In this document: positions 27,115 through 33,876 of the stretch, piece by piece
Numbering within the stretch: the stretch's first letter is position 1
Layout: each line of letters begins with the position of its first letter
Assembly: GCA_030142905.1 (NCBI GenBank)
Contig: JASJOG010000017.1
Span: 434,001 to 498,000 of the forward strand
Direction: 5' to 3'
DNA length: 64,000 nt
DNA from: Heliopora coerulea
Taxonomy: Eukaryota > Cnidaria > Anthozoa > Scleralcyonacea > Helioporidae
Translations under genes and position numbers: made by a program
Notes under the pieces: generated by a model
Databases searched by the model: none
Seen by the model: the letters and a program-made list of their open reading frames with translations, nothing else
What the model was told of the DNA's origin: nothing

Positions 27115-29282
27115 CATAGGTATATATAGGTATATATCCATGAATTCCTGTCACTCAAGAAGGCCGTGTGCAAGCTCGGGGACTGGTATGTTGTTGATCA
27201 AACCTTAGGTTACTTAGGTCCGTATCAAAGCAAATCGGTTTGGTCTCGGTTTTTTCCCGTTTTATGGATCTCTCAGACGTTATTTACATCATTTGAACAC
27301 TGAAGCCAGTAAATGATTTAAGACCGCCAAACGAAATGGCTCTTTTGGTGCTTGCGGCTGGTTTCACTTTTGGAGGCCACTTTAGTATCTAGACAATTTA
27401 CTAGTTGAAACAACAATTCCCAAAGTTAGCACCTTGGAATATGCATTGGCCAACTGTTCATTTCCTGCAGCAACGCTTCGTCTTGGTTCTTCCTGATAAA
27501 TATGAACAAAAGACGTATGGGAACTCGCTTGCTGTCAGGACATTTGCTGAGCGACTAAGTGTAAACGACATTCTTCGCTGAAGTTGAATACATGCTGATT
27601 TGTATAAATCTCGAGATTTTTCACGTTCTGGTAACCACTTACTTGAGCTGCACAATCACGGGTAAGTCTGAATCTAGTAGCTTTGAAATACAAGTTCTGC
27701 GAACGGAACTGTTTTGAGCAGCTTTCAAAAGTGGCTTCCCGACTTCATTCTTCCCCAAGGGAGACTTTTTGTACCAAATATTATCGCCGACCGGTAACCT
27801 TTGAGGATGCTCCAATTTTGAGACGAAAAGCCTGGCCATATAATAAAAAGTCTTTCTTTAAAGCTACATGAGTGAAACGTTTGACCGGAAAACGACTCGA
27901 AATACCTCAAGATCGCAACTAATACAGGGTCTTGATACGAACATCCATTGTTTAGCAGTAGAATTGTCAGAACGGATCTCTTACCATTCATTAAACCATT
28001 TAAGGTTATTCTCACCAAACGCTTTGTTTTAATAAAACTTAATCGAAATTTTAATCATAAATATGACGACAAGCAGTTTAAATATAAGCGATGTAGGTTG
28101 TTAATTTGAGGCCGAATTGTGCGTGTTTTATATGATCTTTATTATTATTATTTCATTCCGTCTTCCAGTTATAGTAAGGGTGATTTTCCTGACAAGTTGG
28201 AAAATTTTCTGTTACTTGGATTCTCGAGTGATATTTTGTTACATTTTTATTCTCAGCATCCTTCCCGCTGTCTGACGTTTCTCGCCTCTGTCAATCTAGC
28301 GAAAGCTCTAAAAACAAAACGCCCACGCAACCACACCCACGTATGCTTGGGTGTGTCACACAAAAGTGTTTCAATATTTGCATGCTCGACAGGATTTGTT
28401 ACAGTGTCCAAATGTTGTGTTTTTCTTATACTGCGTACCCTCTTTCAGTTATAGTATGTAGGATTTGTGTTTTTGACAATTTTGAAAAATTATCAATGTT
28501 ACTTGGATTCTGAAGAGATATATTGGAAGGGTGGGCGAGGGGTTGTTGCGTGCACGTAATAATAATAATAATAGTGAATACAAGAGGAGACATGACTGGG
28601 TAGGGAAAAGAATACGCTGGGAGGTTTCAAGGAAATACGAGGTTCAAGTTAAGAAGAAATGGTATGAGCACGAACCAGAACCTGTGGTTGCGATAACGAT
28701 CACGATTACACTTATGATAATGATAATGATGATCGTAATGGTAATGATAATGATGATAATAAGTACAGGTGTAATCATGAGCAATTTGGAAAAATTTGCG
28801 CTAGCGAGTCTTGCAACATGTAAGTTATAGTATTCTGTCTCCTCCAAAGTCTTCGTGAATCTAAAATGATTTTGTTCTTTCATCAATTTCTAAATTAAAA
28901 GCTTGTTCAAACACATCGATCCCTCTAGTTTCCATTAGCCAATTTACTGGCAATATTACAGCAAAACTACCTTTAAATTTCAGCGAAACATTCTCAGAGT
29001 CTGCTGCCATATTCTTTTTCGTAGAGGAAAATACTCTCCATTAAAACGTTGTCGAACGTGATTGGCTCTTTTCAGTTTTGGTTGATATTGAACAATTCAA
29101 TTTTTTGCGATGGAATTGCACTAATATGCACTGTTGTTTATGACTAATTGCACTGAATCAACCACTAAAATCTAAATATTTTTTTTAACATTTTCCGCTG
29201 GAGAGCTCTACTCTTCCTTGGTAGAAGAAGTAATGCTTCTGAAACAAGAAATTTTGAGGGCAAAAGAAATATATGTATATGT

Positions 29283-29340
<58 letters not shown>

Positions 29341-32300
29341 GGACATTCCATTTCACTTCGCATGTTTTCAAAATTTTATTTCACAGCCTAAAATAATATC
29401 GGACAAAAATGAAACAAATTGCGTATTTTTCCGACCACTTGCTCAAATGGCCGGATAATTTGTCAGTTACGGTTCATGTATTTCATATAACGTGGAAGAC
29501 AGGTACCCTTGAGGCGTCCAGCCTTGATAGAAAATGGCAAGCAATACGGGTGGTCAACTTTGATTTTTGTCGGCATTTTGTTCCGGCAACTTTTGACCGT
29601 TGTTTCAGGCTCTTTATTTTACAATTCACATATGAAATGAAAATGTTTTCACAGATGGAATCAAAATATATAGTGGCCTATCGTTGCCATTCAAAAATTC
29701 AAGATAAATTAGATAAAATATAATTGAAAGACAAAACCAAGAAATATCGTATAAAAACGGGGGAAAAAGAAAAGCAAAATCGTTTAAAACGAAAGTAGAA
29801 TTTTAGAGAGCCTATCGTTGTCCCAGTTTACCATAGGCCTTTGCGTACCATGAACAAGCGATACTTTATGTTTGCGGCTGCATTACACGTGCCTTCCACA
29901 ATGAACTCAATTTCCATATCTGGAATGCTAACTCCCAGTCATTTGCTCAGGCAAAAAGTGAAGCCAAGATGGCCGCCCATGGAGGGAAATTTTGGACGTC
30001 AGTTTCAGTACTCTTTGCGGTATTGTACGTCAGTTCCAGTCCTTTAAACGACTCTAACTTTCAATTTTTGTTTGGAACCATGGAAAAAGTGCACGGACGA
30101 AATATTACTGGACCAGTTTTACATATTCGAGTGTTGAAAAGGATTCGTTATTGCCGTGTGGCCTAAGAACTGTCCTAAATTGTCTAAAGATGGTAAACTG
30201 ACGGTAAAAAAAGGGCGTGCACTTAACATTTTTATCAAGTAACTTTTCGGGACCGTTTTATCAGATTTCTCGTCAGTTTGGTAATTTATTTTCTTGAAAA
30301 TATATGACCTGTAACTCGGTTTCACTTTGTCGAAATATATTTGAAATTCTTTAACTCATTTCTATCTTTTGAAGACCTGTTTTGTGTGTAATTTCAATAA
30401 GGAAAATTTTCAGAAAAACTAAAAAGTCGAGTGGGAGACTAAAACTGACGTACAAACCCGCGTAGGGGACTGAAACTAACGTTCAAAATTGGCCTCCATG
30501 GGCAGCCATTTTGGCTTCACTTTTCATTGGCCAGTTAACATTCCAGATATGGAAATTTAATTCACTGGCCTTCCACTGTGTGGTATTTTCTCATTATTAT
30601 GACTGACGAGGCGTGGAAGAGATTTAAAGACGATATTAACCAAAAGAGAGGTACAAAATGTAAGGTCTCCTGCAAAGTTTCCCGATTTGGTGAATTAATT
30701 GTTCAAGGTCTAAGTTCTGCGGTGTCTGGGGAGGTTCAGAAGTATTGTGGAGTCGTCCCAGGGAGTTCGTTCCATTTGAGTTCGACGAATTATCCATGGA
30801 AAACATTAAGGGGCTGTTTACATGAAGTCGGATTGAAATCTCTAGCTGATCGATAAATCCGACCCGCTCGAGTAATCATGTCGATTTCTATAGTTATCAG
30901 AAGTCAAGTCAATCCTGCGTCTCGATCCGATTGTCTTCTCGATCCGCTTCACTTAAGTCAATTCGCCTCATGTAAACAGTAAAGAGACATTTAGCTGGAA
31001 TGGATCGGAAACTAGTGAATATTTCAAAGTCAAGTCAGATTTCGTTAAATTCAAATTTCTATCCGGCCTCATGTAAACAGCGTCTAAGGCGGTTTGTCAA
31101 CAACGTTTTCCTGCTTTGAGAGTATCAGACCTAGAATGTTACATTTTACCATTTTTTTTCTGGTTTTAGAGTAGGTAATTGGAACCAAAGCGGTGTTTTA
31201 GTTATGTAAATATGATTGTTTAACGACTGGGGCCGGGCTGAAAATGGTATTATTACATGATCGACGCGGTTTTCTTTGTTATTTGCAGAGCTTTATTTAA
31301 CATAAATACTTGTTAAAGGCCGAACTTTCTTCAAGCCAGGGGAGGGACTTGGTATTCAGCAGGGAAAAGCGGGGTTGATGAATTGAATTGAATTAGTATT
31401 CAAGGGTTGTATATAGATACATCCCTCCTAGCAGGGTTGTATCTAGATAAAACCTTGCCAGGAGGGATGTATCTACATACAACCCTAAAATGTGTAATGA
31501 GGAATTCTACGCCAGATCTTGTCTCTATTGACAAGTACGAAAATTACACCAAGCTATACTATTCGTAATATCATAGTTCACAACATTTCACTCAGACAAT
31601 CAAAAACCAAACATTATTTCATAGAACCATAAAACATCAAAATGAATCTAAGCCTTAAAGTCATTCCCGACATAAAACGTACAATTACTAAATTGAACGT
31701 CCTTCTTTTCACCACTTTTAAATCCACAATTCTCAATTTTTTTTCTATTTTGCCTCCTATCTCACCACTGTCTGTTTCTCTCTTACTGACTTTTTTTCTT
31801 ACTGACGCTTCTCCGCAGTACGAATTGACCTTATCACCTAACGGTAAATCAAACGCTTTCGACATCTCAACCTTCTTTTGAACGGTTGGTCTCTGATATT
31901 GCTGTAAGGATCTGACATTTCTGTGCCCACTTCATTCCATGATAAACTTGTCAGGAATTCCTTTTTCAAGGCCACGAGTAGCAGTTGTTCCCCTCATGCT
32001 GTGATTCGTGTAATACCCTTGAATTCCAGCTTCCCAGCACAGATTCTTGACCGCATCACCCAACGTATTATGGCCGACTGGTTTTGACGTGAACCTTAAC
32101 TTGTGGGTTAAGAAACGTCAAAAGAATCTTTACAACAGAAAGCATTGTCTGCCATTGTTATTTTGAGAAAACCTTGTCAATCATGTAATAAGTCAGTTAA
32201 TCACCTCGAACGTCGGCTCTTAGCCAGATCCATCCCTCGGGAGCGTAGCCCTCGGAAAGCATCCCTTGGGGCCTACGGCCCCTCGGGATGCATTCCTCGG

Positions 32301-33876
32301 GTCACGTCCCTTCGGGATGTATCTGGCTAAGAGCCTCCGTTCTCGGTGATTAACTCTCACATACAGTAATATGGAATGCGCTCTAAGAGGATAAAATAAA
32401 TCTTGAAAACTGCTGATACCTAGAGAATCCAAGATTTGAGTAAACAGTATCTGGAAATAATTGCAATGATATTGCGTTTTTATCACAAAGTCATTTTCAA
32501 ATCGAACTGATGTGTAAATGAAAAAAGTTTTAAAATGATTTGTAATTGATCTTGTAATAAAGCTGAAATACTATCGCATTCATTCCCACGTATTGTTGTT
32601 TGCCCAAATTGTGGATTCTTTACGTCAGTATTTTTCGACATTTGTTTTATTCTCTTAGAACGCACTCTATATTATTGTATTAAAATGTTCACCCCGGCCC
32701 CAGTCGTTAAACAATCATAGAAGATATGGTGGCATTTACACTCGATTGACAATTAAGTTTTTTATGTGGCAGGAAAATTTCGAGTGTTAGGACATTTTTC
32801 AGACCCGACCTGGACCTGTTGCGAAAATGCAACTTTGGGCCTTGTGTAAATGCCACAATATCTATTATGATATACCCTTCGACTCTCGGTATTACCACCA
32901 CATATAAACTAAATTCGTGACCATGCTTTCGGCAGCAGTCTCCGTAGCTCAGTTGGCAGATCATCGCACTAGATTCGCGAGGTCACTGATTCGATTTCCA
33001 ACCGGAGGCCCAAAGTTGAATTTTCGCAACAGGTCCCGGTCGAGTCTTAAAAATTTCCTAACATTCGAGGTTTTCCTGTATCGTAGTTAAACAATCACAT
33101 ACGTAACTGTAACACCAGTGTGCTTCCAATTACCTTCTCTAAAATCATAAAAAATGCTAATGTCCCATTCGAGGTCGGATTCTTTCAAAGCAGGAAAATT
33201 GACGAGCTGTCTTGATGTTTTCGATGGATAATTCATCGTACTCGAATGGAACGTACTCCCTGGGGCCAACCCACCAATATTCTGAGCTTTCCCAGACACT
33301 GTAGAACTTAGATTTCGAATAATTAATTCACCTGATGGGGAAACTTTGCGGGAGACCTTACATTTTGTACCTGCCTTTCGGTTAATATCATCTTTATATC
33401 TCTTCCACCCTTCGTCGGTCACAATAATGAGAAAACACCACACGAAAAATGGTACGCAAAGGCCTGTCGTATACTGTGGCAACGAAAGGCTCTCTGAAAT
33501 TTTGCTTTTGTATTAAAGTCTTTTGCTTTTCTTTTTTTTCTTGTTTCTTTTTTTCAACGTTATTTTTTTGTCTTTCCTTTCATTTATCTTTTATCCAATT
33601 TATCTTTTATCCAATTTATCTTCAATTTTTGAATGGCAGCTATAGGGTACCATAAAAACATCTTATGTGAAAACTTTTCAGATCCATATGTTAAATTTTC
33701 GTTCTTGTATACCTTCTGTTTACTATTTTTCATTTGTCTGTCTTCCAGAACAAAAACAAGAACCCCCCAACGACATCGAGATTGATCTTAATAACCCTGA
33801 ATTTAACAGAGCTGCCGTCAAAATCCAATCAAGCTTTCGTGGTCATTTAACACGGAAAAACATGCAAAACAAATAA
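7045..33876 (+). CDS. SPA17-like: SP17-like protein with RIIa domain and ten IQ motifs (four-exon model, 466 aa)
   Basis: The model joins 7045-7198, 13906-14912, 26768-26879 and 33749-33876. All junctions are GT..AG and the phases fit: one base is carried over intron 1, none over intron 2, one over intron 3. The product starts with an RIIa dimerisation/docking domain (about residues 10-48). Eight IQ motifs follow in one exon, then one each in the last two exons, ending KNMQNK-stop. RIIa domains bind AKAP-type amphipathic helices and IQ motifs bind calmodulin; vertebrate SP17 has one RIIa and one IQ and acts in sperm tails and cilia. The ten-IQ expansion is unusual. An intermediate exon could be missing, and no transcript evidence is available. 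The alternative first exon at 23494 shares the last two exons. Confidence 0.8.
7199..11208. other. Intron 1, first part; no gene seen
   Basis: This is AT-rich intronic sequence with only short random frames. Small hairpins occur at about 10,529-10,548 and at 10,985-11,025, where GCTTCAAACCGCT faces its inverse. No domain or splice-consistent exon was recognised between the RIIa exon and the hAT MITE. Confidence 0.6.
11209..11827. mobile_element. hAT-type MITE with 8-bp target duplication
   Basis: The ends are TAGGGGTGCACCGGAACC and its near inverse. The direct repeats TGGAACAT lie at 11201-11208 and 11828-11835. The interior near both ends has several GGTTCCGGCCGGAAC-like palindromes and the middle is AT-rich. 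There is no transposase. TA/CA-GGGGTGCACC ends with 8-bp duplications are known from hAT families. Confidence 0.8.
12066..12236. repeat. Foldback hairpin followed by a GACGA..CGAAACG motif
   Basis: A hairpin at about 12,066-12,170 pairs CTTTATCGGG..TAAAACAC with GTGTTTTAAATCCCGATAAAG. Directly after it, on the minus strand at 12,205-12,236, comes TTGACGAGGGCCTTTG followed by TTCGAAACGTT. This resembles the terminal motif of the 4.6-kb foldback. It is probably the remnant of a related non-autonomous element, but no target duplication was found. Confidence 0.45.
12237..13905. other. Intron 1, last part; no gene seen
   Basis: Short frames at 13094-13345 (-) and 13715-13978 (+) have no recognisable family; the second overlaps the start of the IQ exon in another frame. 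A decayed repeat fragment at about 12,790-12,870 (GGGCTTCGCCTTTCGGCC and a GGGGCATG tail) resembles sequence at about 15,545-15,645. Confidence 0.5.
13906..14912 (+). CDS. Exon 2 of SP17-like gene: eight tandem IQ modules
   Basis: After the acceptor (ttacttatattaag) the frame reads STGRDDAKRSDILERLNEGE. It then carries eight modules of about 36-42 residues. Each has an acidic linker of the type DLNDPEVENAA followed by an IQ core such as VIQAGYRGHKAREE. The donor is AAG|GTAAGA at 14913, phase 0. IQ motifs bind calmodulin or EF-hand light chains. Modules 4-7 are more alike than the rest, which suggests local duplication. The frame is uninterrupted over about 1 kb, against a background where such frames are rare. 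Confidence 0.9.
14913..17513. other. Intron 2, first part; no gene seen
   Basis: This is AT-rich sequence with only short frames. A GGGGCAT-bounded repeat fragment lies at about 15,545-15,645, and a TAATG microrepeat at about 17,030-17,048. No exon with matching phases and domain content was recognised. Confidence 0.5.
17514..18911 (+). mobile_element. Tc1-family transposon (1398 bp) between TA dinucleotides
   Basis: The ends are inverted repeats of about 28 bp: CACTGGCAGTCAAAAAGAAC at the left, and at the right the inverse of CACAGGCAGTCAAAAAGAAC. TA lies on each side (17512-17513 and 18912-18913), the Tc1/mariner target duplication. The size and the single internal transposase frame are typical of Tc1. 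It sits in intron 2 of the SP17-like gene in the same orientation. Only two nonsense codons interrupt the transposase, so the insertion is fairly young but inactive as it stands. Confidence 0.9.
17777..18802 (+). pseudogene. Tc1 transposase with two in-frame stops
   Basis: The frame runs 342 codons from MALRRRISLENRGKLLAL to GGPTSY-stop, close to the usual 340. It begins with a paired helix-turn-helix region (GYTQREIAIQVGCSQKSVSD), then GRKRKT. The DDE catalytic core follows: Asp in FSDESRF, Asp in WVFQQDNA, and SPDLNPVE with the final Glu. Stops lie at 18323-18325 (TAA, between ENCI and STVRHGG) and 18623-18625 (TAG, where the family normally has Trp before DHLKR). The reading frame is otherwise continuous, so both lesions look like point mutations. 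It acts on its own inverted ends by cut and paste. Confidence 0.9.
18935..19590. repeat. Inverted-repeat element, same family as 29.86-30.58 kb
   Basis: The left part contains GACAGATATGGAAATC and TTGGACGTCAGTTTCAGT. The right part contains the inverse order (ACTGACG, then GCCATTTTGGTTTCACTTTTT and TAGCATTCCAGTTATA). The insert near 29.9-30.58 kb has the same strings at its two arms. The left arm here is degraded. No coding content was recognised, and boundaries are approximate. Confidence 0.55.
20227..20310. repeat. TTAACTCTTTC..GACGATTTTACTCGTC repeat fragment, copy 1 of 3
   Basis: AACTCTTTCCCGGC is followed by AGACGATTTTACTCGTCTGG. Related sequence occurs at 25806-25875 and, in the other orientation, at 35808-35870. 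The core GACGA-TTTTAC-TCGTC is itself an inverted repeat. This looks like an interspersed MITE fragment. Confidence 0.6.
20565..20640 (-). repeat. tRNA-like fragment, probable SINE remnant
   Basis: On the minus strand ACGGGTTTGATCCCCGT forms a perfect T-arm with a good B-box. The upstream half does not form a proper acceptor or D-arm. A decayed tRNA-derived SINE head is more likely than a functional tRNA. Confidence 0.35.
23315..23404 (+). promoter_or_regulatory. CRE-like sites upstream of the alternative first exon
   Basis: AGACGTCA (23315-23322) matches the cAMP-response element at seven of eight bases, and a TGACGTGC half-site lies at 23397-23404. They are 90-180 bp before the ATG at 23494. 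Position fits an internal promoter; the motifs are short, so chance is possible. Confidence 0.25.
23494..23808 (+). CDS. Alternative first exon (MGKC...), 105 codons
   Basis: The ATG has a strong context (A at -3, G at +4). The encoded chain is very hydrophilic, rich in Lys, Glu, Asp, Thr and Ser (for example VKESKDEPKDGTVKFKPKDE). The donor is AAG|GTGATC at 23809, weaker than the other donors, and leaves phase 0. That is the same phase as the eight-IQ exon, so both can enter the exon at 26768. Beyond the donor the open frame turns hydrophobic (FLFCSAVALIIQSSVVW) and ends by 23967. That read-through form would be a tail-anchored variant and should be kept in mind. Confidence 0.65.
23494..33876 (+). 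CDS. Alternative product: Met-Gly-x-Cys N-terminus plus two IQ motifs (184 aa, neuromodulin-like layout)
   Basis: The model joins 23494-23808, 26768-26879 and 33749-33876, with phase 0 then one base carried over. Residues 1-7 are MGKCLSR: Gly2 and Cys4 suit N-myristoylation and palmitoylation beside basic residues. Residues 8-105 are Lys/Glu-rich and probably disordered. Residues 106-184 hold two IQ motifs (TIQAGYRGHLTRKQLK and KIQSSFRGHLTRKN). GAP-43/neuromodulin and insect Igloo also combine a membrane-anchored end or charged body with IQ motifs that store calmodulin. Sequence homology to GAP-43 outside the IQ motif is not shown. The alternative is that this exon lies inside a longer transcript, but its acceptor would be poor. 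Confidence 0.6.
23810..24735. other. Intron sequence after the alternative exon; no gene seen
   Basis: Apart from the short hydrophobic read-through frame ending at 23967, only short random frames occur. Confidence 0.45.
24736..24944. mobile_element. Foldback element with near-perfect palindrome and 12-bp target duplication
   Basis: A 178-bp near-perfect palindrome (24767-24944, centre ACCGGT at 24853-24858) is preceded by a one-sided extension of about 31 bp. AGATAAGGGTTT flanks it on both sides (24724-24735 and 24945-24956). Each arm carries GTGCGAGTTCAAGTCTCGCTC or its inverse, which looks like a tRNA T-arm/B-box. A relative lies at about 46676-46815. The layout matches the 4.6-kb foldback and the Penelope-like element at 38.5 kb. 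Confidence 0.7.
24957..26767. other. Last part of intron before the shared exon; no gene seen
   Basis: This is AT-rich sequence with repeat fragments: TTAACTCTTTC..GACGAGTAAAATCGTC at 25806-25875, and a possible MITE at about 26,436-26,690 with GTCC..TTCACACGTG at one end and GGCCTATGTGAACCGAA at the other. The frame at 25533-25808 (+) has no family features. Confidence 0.45.
26768..26879 (+). CDS. Shared exon with IQ motif (exon 3 of long form)
   Basis: After the acceptor TTTCTGATTTAG the frame reads PDDVEVNVDDPAVQKAA and then TIQAGYRGHLTRKQLKSSR. It has the same linker-plus-IQ pattern as the modules of the 13.9-kb exon. The donor is GAG|GTAGGA at 26880, leaving one base (G). Start phase 0 fits both candidate upstream exons. 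It closely follows the IQ pattern of GAP-43, with Arg and Lys after the GHxTRK core. Confidence 0.85.
26888..26930. repeat. (AAT)n microsatellite
   Basis: Tandem AAT/TAA triplets lie directly before repeat copy B. AAT triplets continue on the far side at 28557-28572, so copy B seems to have inserted in this microsatellite. Confidence 0.9.
26931..28560 (+). repeat. Copy B of the interspersed repeat, uninterrupted
   Basis: This is the intact counterpart of 1359-5559 without the two insertions of copy A. It starts CCCTCGCCCACCGCG, with hairpin-forming CTCGGGCCTTCGGCCCGA, then a TA microsatellite (27,074-27,108). It ends GTGGGCGAGGGGTTGTTGCG. The short identical frames in both copies (for example 27458-27655 -) reflect recent duplication rather than selection. 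It lies in intron 3 of the SP17-like gene. Confidence 0.8.
28680..28762. repeat. Degenerate (GATAAT)-type microsatellite
   Basis: Runs of GATAATGATAATGATGAT and variants. The overlapping open frames on both strands are low-complexity and not genes. Confidence 0.8.
29274..29339. repeat. (TA)n microsatellite
   Basis: A pure TA run of about 50 bp with short flanking ATGTATA variants. Confidence 0.95.
29855..30577. mobile_element. Inverted-repeat insert in the left arm
   Basis: Arms of about 140 bp face each other: TTTCCATATCTGGAATGCTAACT, AAGTGAAGCCAAGATGGCCG, GGACGTCAGTTTCAGT and their inverse at 30,430-30,577. The right arm of the large duplication (near 33,445) lacks this block, giving an empty site. 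A relative is at 18.94-19.59 kb. Exact ends and target duplication are not clear. Confidence 0.6.
30810..31084. mobile_element. MITE with TAA target duplication (PIF/Harbinger-type)
   Basis: The ends are GGGGCTGTTTACATGA and the inverse of GACGCTGTTTACATGA. TAA lies on both sides (30807-30809 and 31085-31087). The right arm of the inverted duplication (near 33,215) has the uninterrupted site. A 3-bp TWA duplication suggests the PIF/Harbinger superfamily. A related end occurs at about 46,921. Confidence 0.7.
31403..31486. repeat. Hairpin with 27-bp arms
   Basis: Arms at 31403-31429 and 31460-31486 pair with one mismatch (AGGGTTGTATATAGATACATC against its inverse). The 30-base loop contains another partial copy of the same words. 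Confidence 0.85.
31614..32099 (-). pseudogene. Crypton-like tyrosine recombinase, C-terminal fragment
   Basis: On the minus strand the frame reads LRFTSKPVGHNTLGDAVKNL, then GYYTNHSMRGTTATRGLEKG, IMExSGHR and LQQYQRPTVQKK. The order H-x-x-R, later a GHR box, and a Tyr in QQY is the catalytic layout of tyrosine recombinases. The spacing and flanking words match the Crypton/KIAA1958-type C-terminal domain. A TGA at 31932-31934 replaces the usual Trp before SGHR. A Ser/Lys-rich tail follows to the stop at 31614. The N-terminal part with the first catalytic Arg is missing upstream. It is a transposon-derived relic in the loop of the large inverted duplication. Confidence 0.75.
32200..32350. repeat. 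Large imperfect hairpin with CCCTCGGGATG subrepeats
   Basis: The outer arms pair GGCTCTTAGCCAGATCCATC with GGATGTATCTGGCTAAGAGCC, extending to TCACCTCGAACG and GTTCTCGGTGA. The inside has four variants of a TCGGGATGCAT-like word. The frames on both strands here are by-products of the symmetry. The words GAACGTCGGCT and AGCCTCCGTxCTCG recur at about 51,897-51,937. Confidence 0.8.
32717..33085. mobile_element. Composite tRNA-SINE insertion with 11-bp target duplication
   Basis: GTTAAACAATC is duplicated at 32706-32716 and 33086-33096. The left arm at about 31,220-31,230 has a single copy. The insert contains a plus-strand tRNA-like head followed by a tail (AAAGTTGAATTTTCGCAAC through AACATTCGAGGTTTTCCTG). 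Before it is an inverted partial copy of the same tail (32,766-32,843), itself between inverted words GTGGCATTTACAC and GTGTAAATGCCAC. It looks like two SINE pieces in opposite orientation that moved together. Confidence 0.6.
32938..33009 (+). repeat. tRNA-like head of the SINE (tRNA pseudogene)
   Basis: A 7-bp acceptor-like pairing (GTCTCCG with CGGAGGC, one GU pair), an A-box (TAGCTCAGTTGG), an anticodon-like arm (TCGCA..CGCGA) and a B-box-like GATTCGATTTCC are in the right order over 72 bases. The T-stem is broken and the D-stem has a mismatch. It is therefore a SINE head rather than a working tRNA gene. Confidence 0.6.
33749..33876 (+). CDS. Last shared exon with IQ motif and stop
   Basis: After TGTCTGTCTTCCAG the exon completes a Glu codon with the carried G. 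It reads EQKQEPPNDIEIDLNNPEFN and RAAVKIQSSFRGHLTRKNMQ, then NK and TAA. The linker DIEIDLNNPEFN and the IQ core match the modules at 13.9 kb. It ends both the long and the short product. Confidence 0.85.

Larger units (their letters stand above)
29655..31245 (+). repeat. Left arm of a large inverted duplication, carrying two insertions
   Basis: Read on the opposite strand this matches 33650 back to 32690. Matched parts include TGGCAACGATAGGC / TGGCAGCTATAGGG, CATGGTACGCAAAGGCCT, the TDEAWKR-coding stretch at 30.6 kb, and GATTGTTTAACGACTGGGGC. The left arm has an insert at about 29,855-30,577 and a MITE at 30,810-31,084, both absent from the right arm. A 92-codon frame at 30578-30856 corresponds to the frame at 33087-33482 (-). 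Confidence 0.75.
32690..33650 (-). repeat. Right arm of the large inverted duplication, with one insertion
   Basis: This is the inverse of 29,655-31,245 (see that entry), but interrupted only by a 369-bp insert at 32,717-33,085. The minus-strand frame 33087-33482 contains VTDEGWKRYKDDINRK and SPSGELIIRNLSSTVSGK. Its left-arm partner has MTDEAWKRFKDDINQK and RFGELIVQGLSSAVSGE. I do not recognise the protein. Confidence 0.75.

Noticed and set aside
28531..28886. Overlapping 99- and 80-codon frames on both strands
   Set aside because: They are created by the GATAAT microsatellite; composition is low-complexity.
29165..29458. Frames rich in Ile-Tyr repeats
   Set aside because: They are translations of the TA microsatellite.
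32145..32486. Frames on both strands around 32.2-32.5 kb with similar peptides
   Set aside because: They arise from the self-complementary hairpin repeat and encode mirror copies of the same words.
32938..33009. Functional tRNA gene
   Set aside because: The A- and B-boxes are present but the T-stem is broken and the unit is followed by a SINE tail within an insertion.
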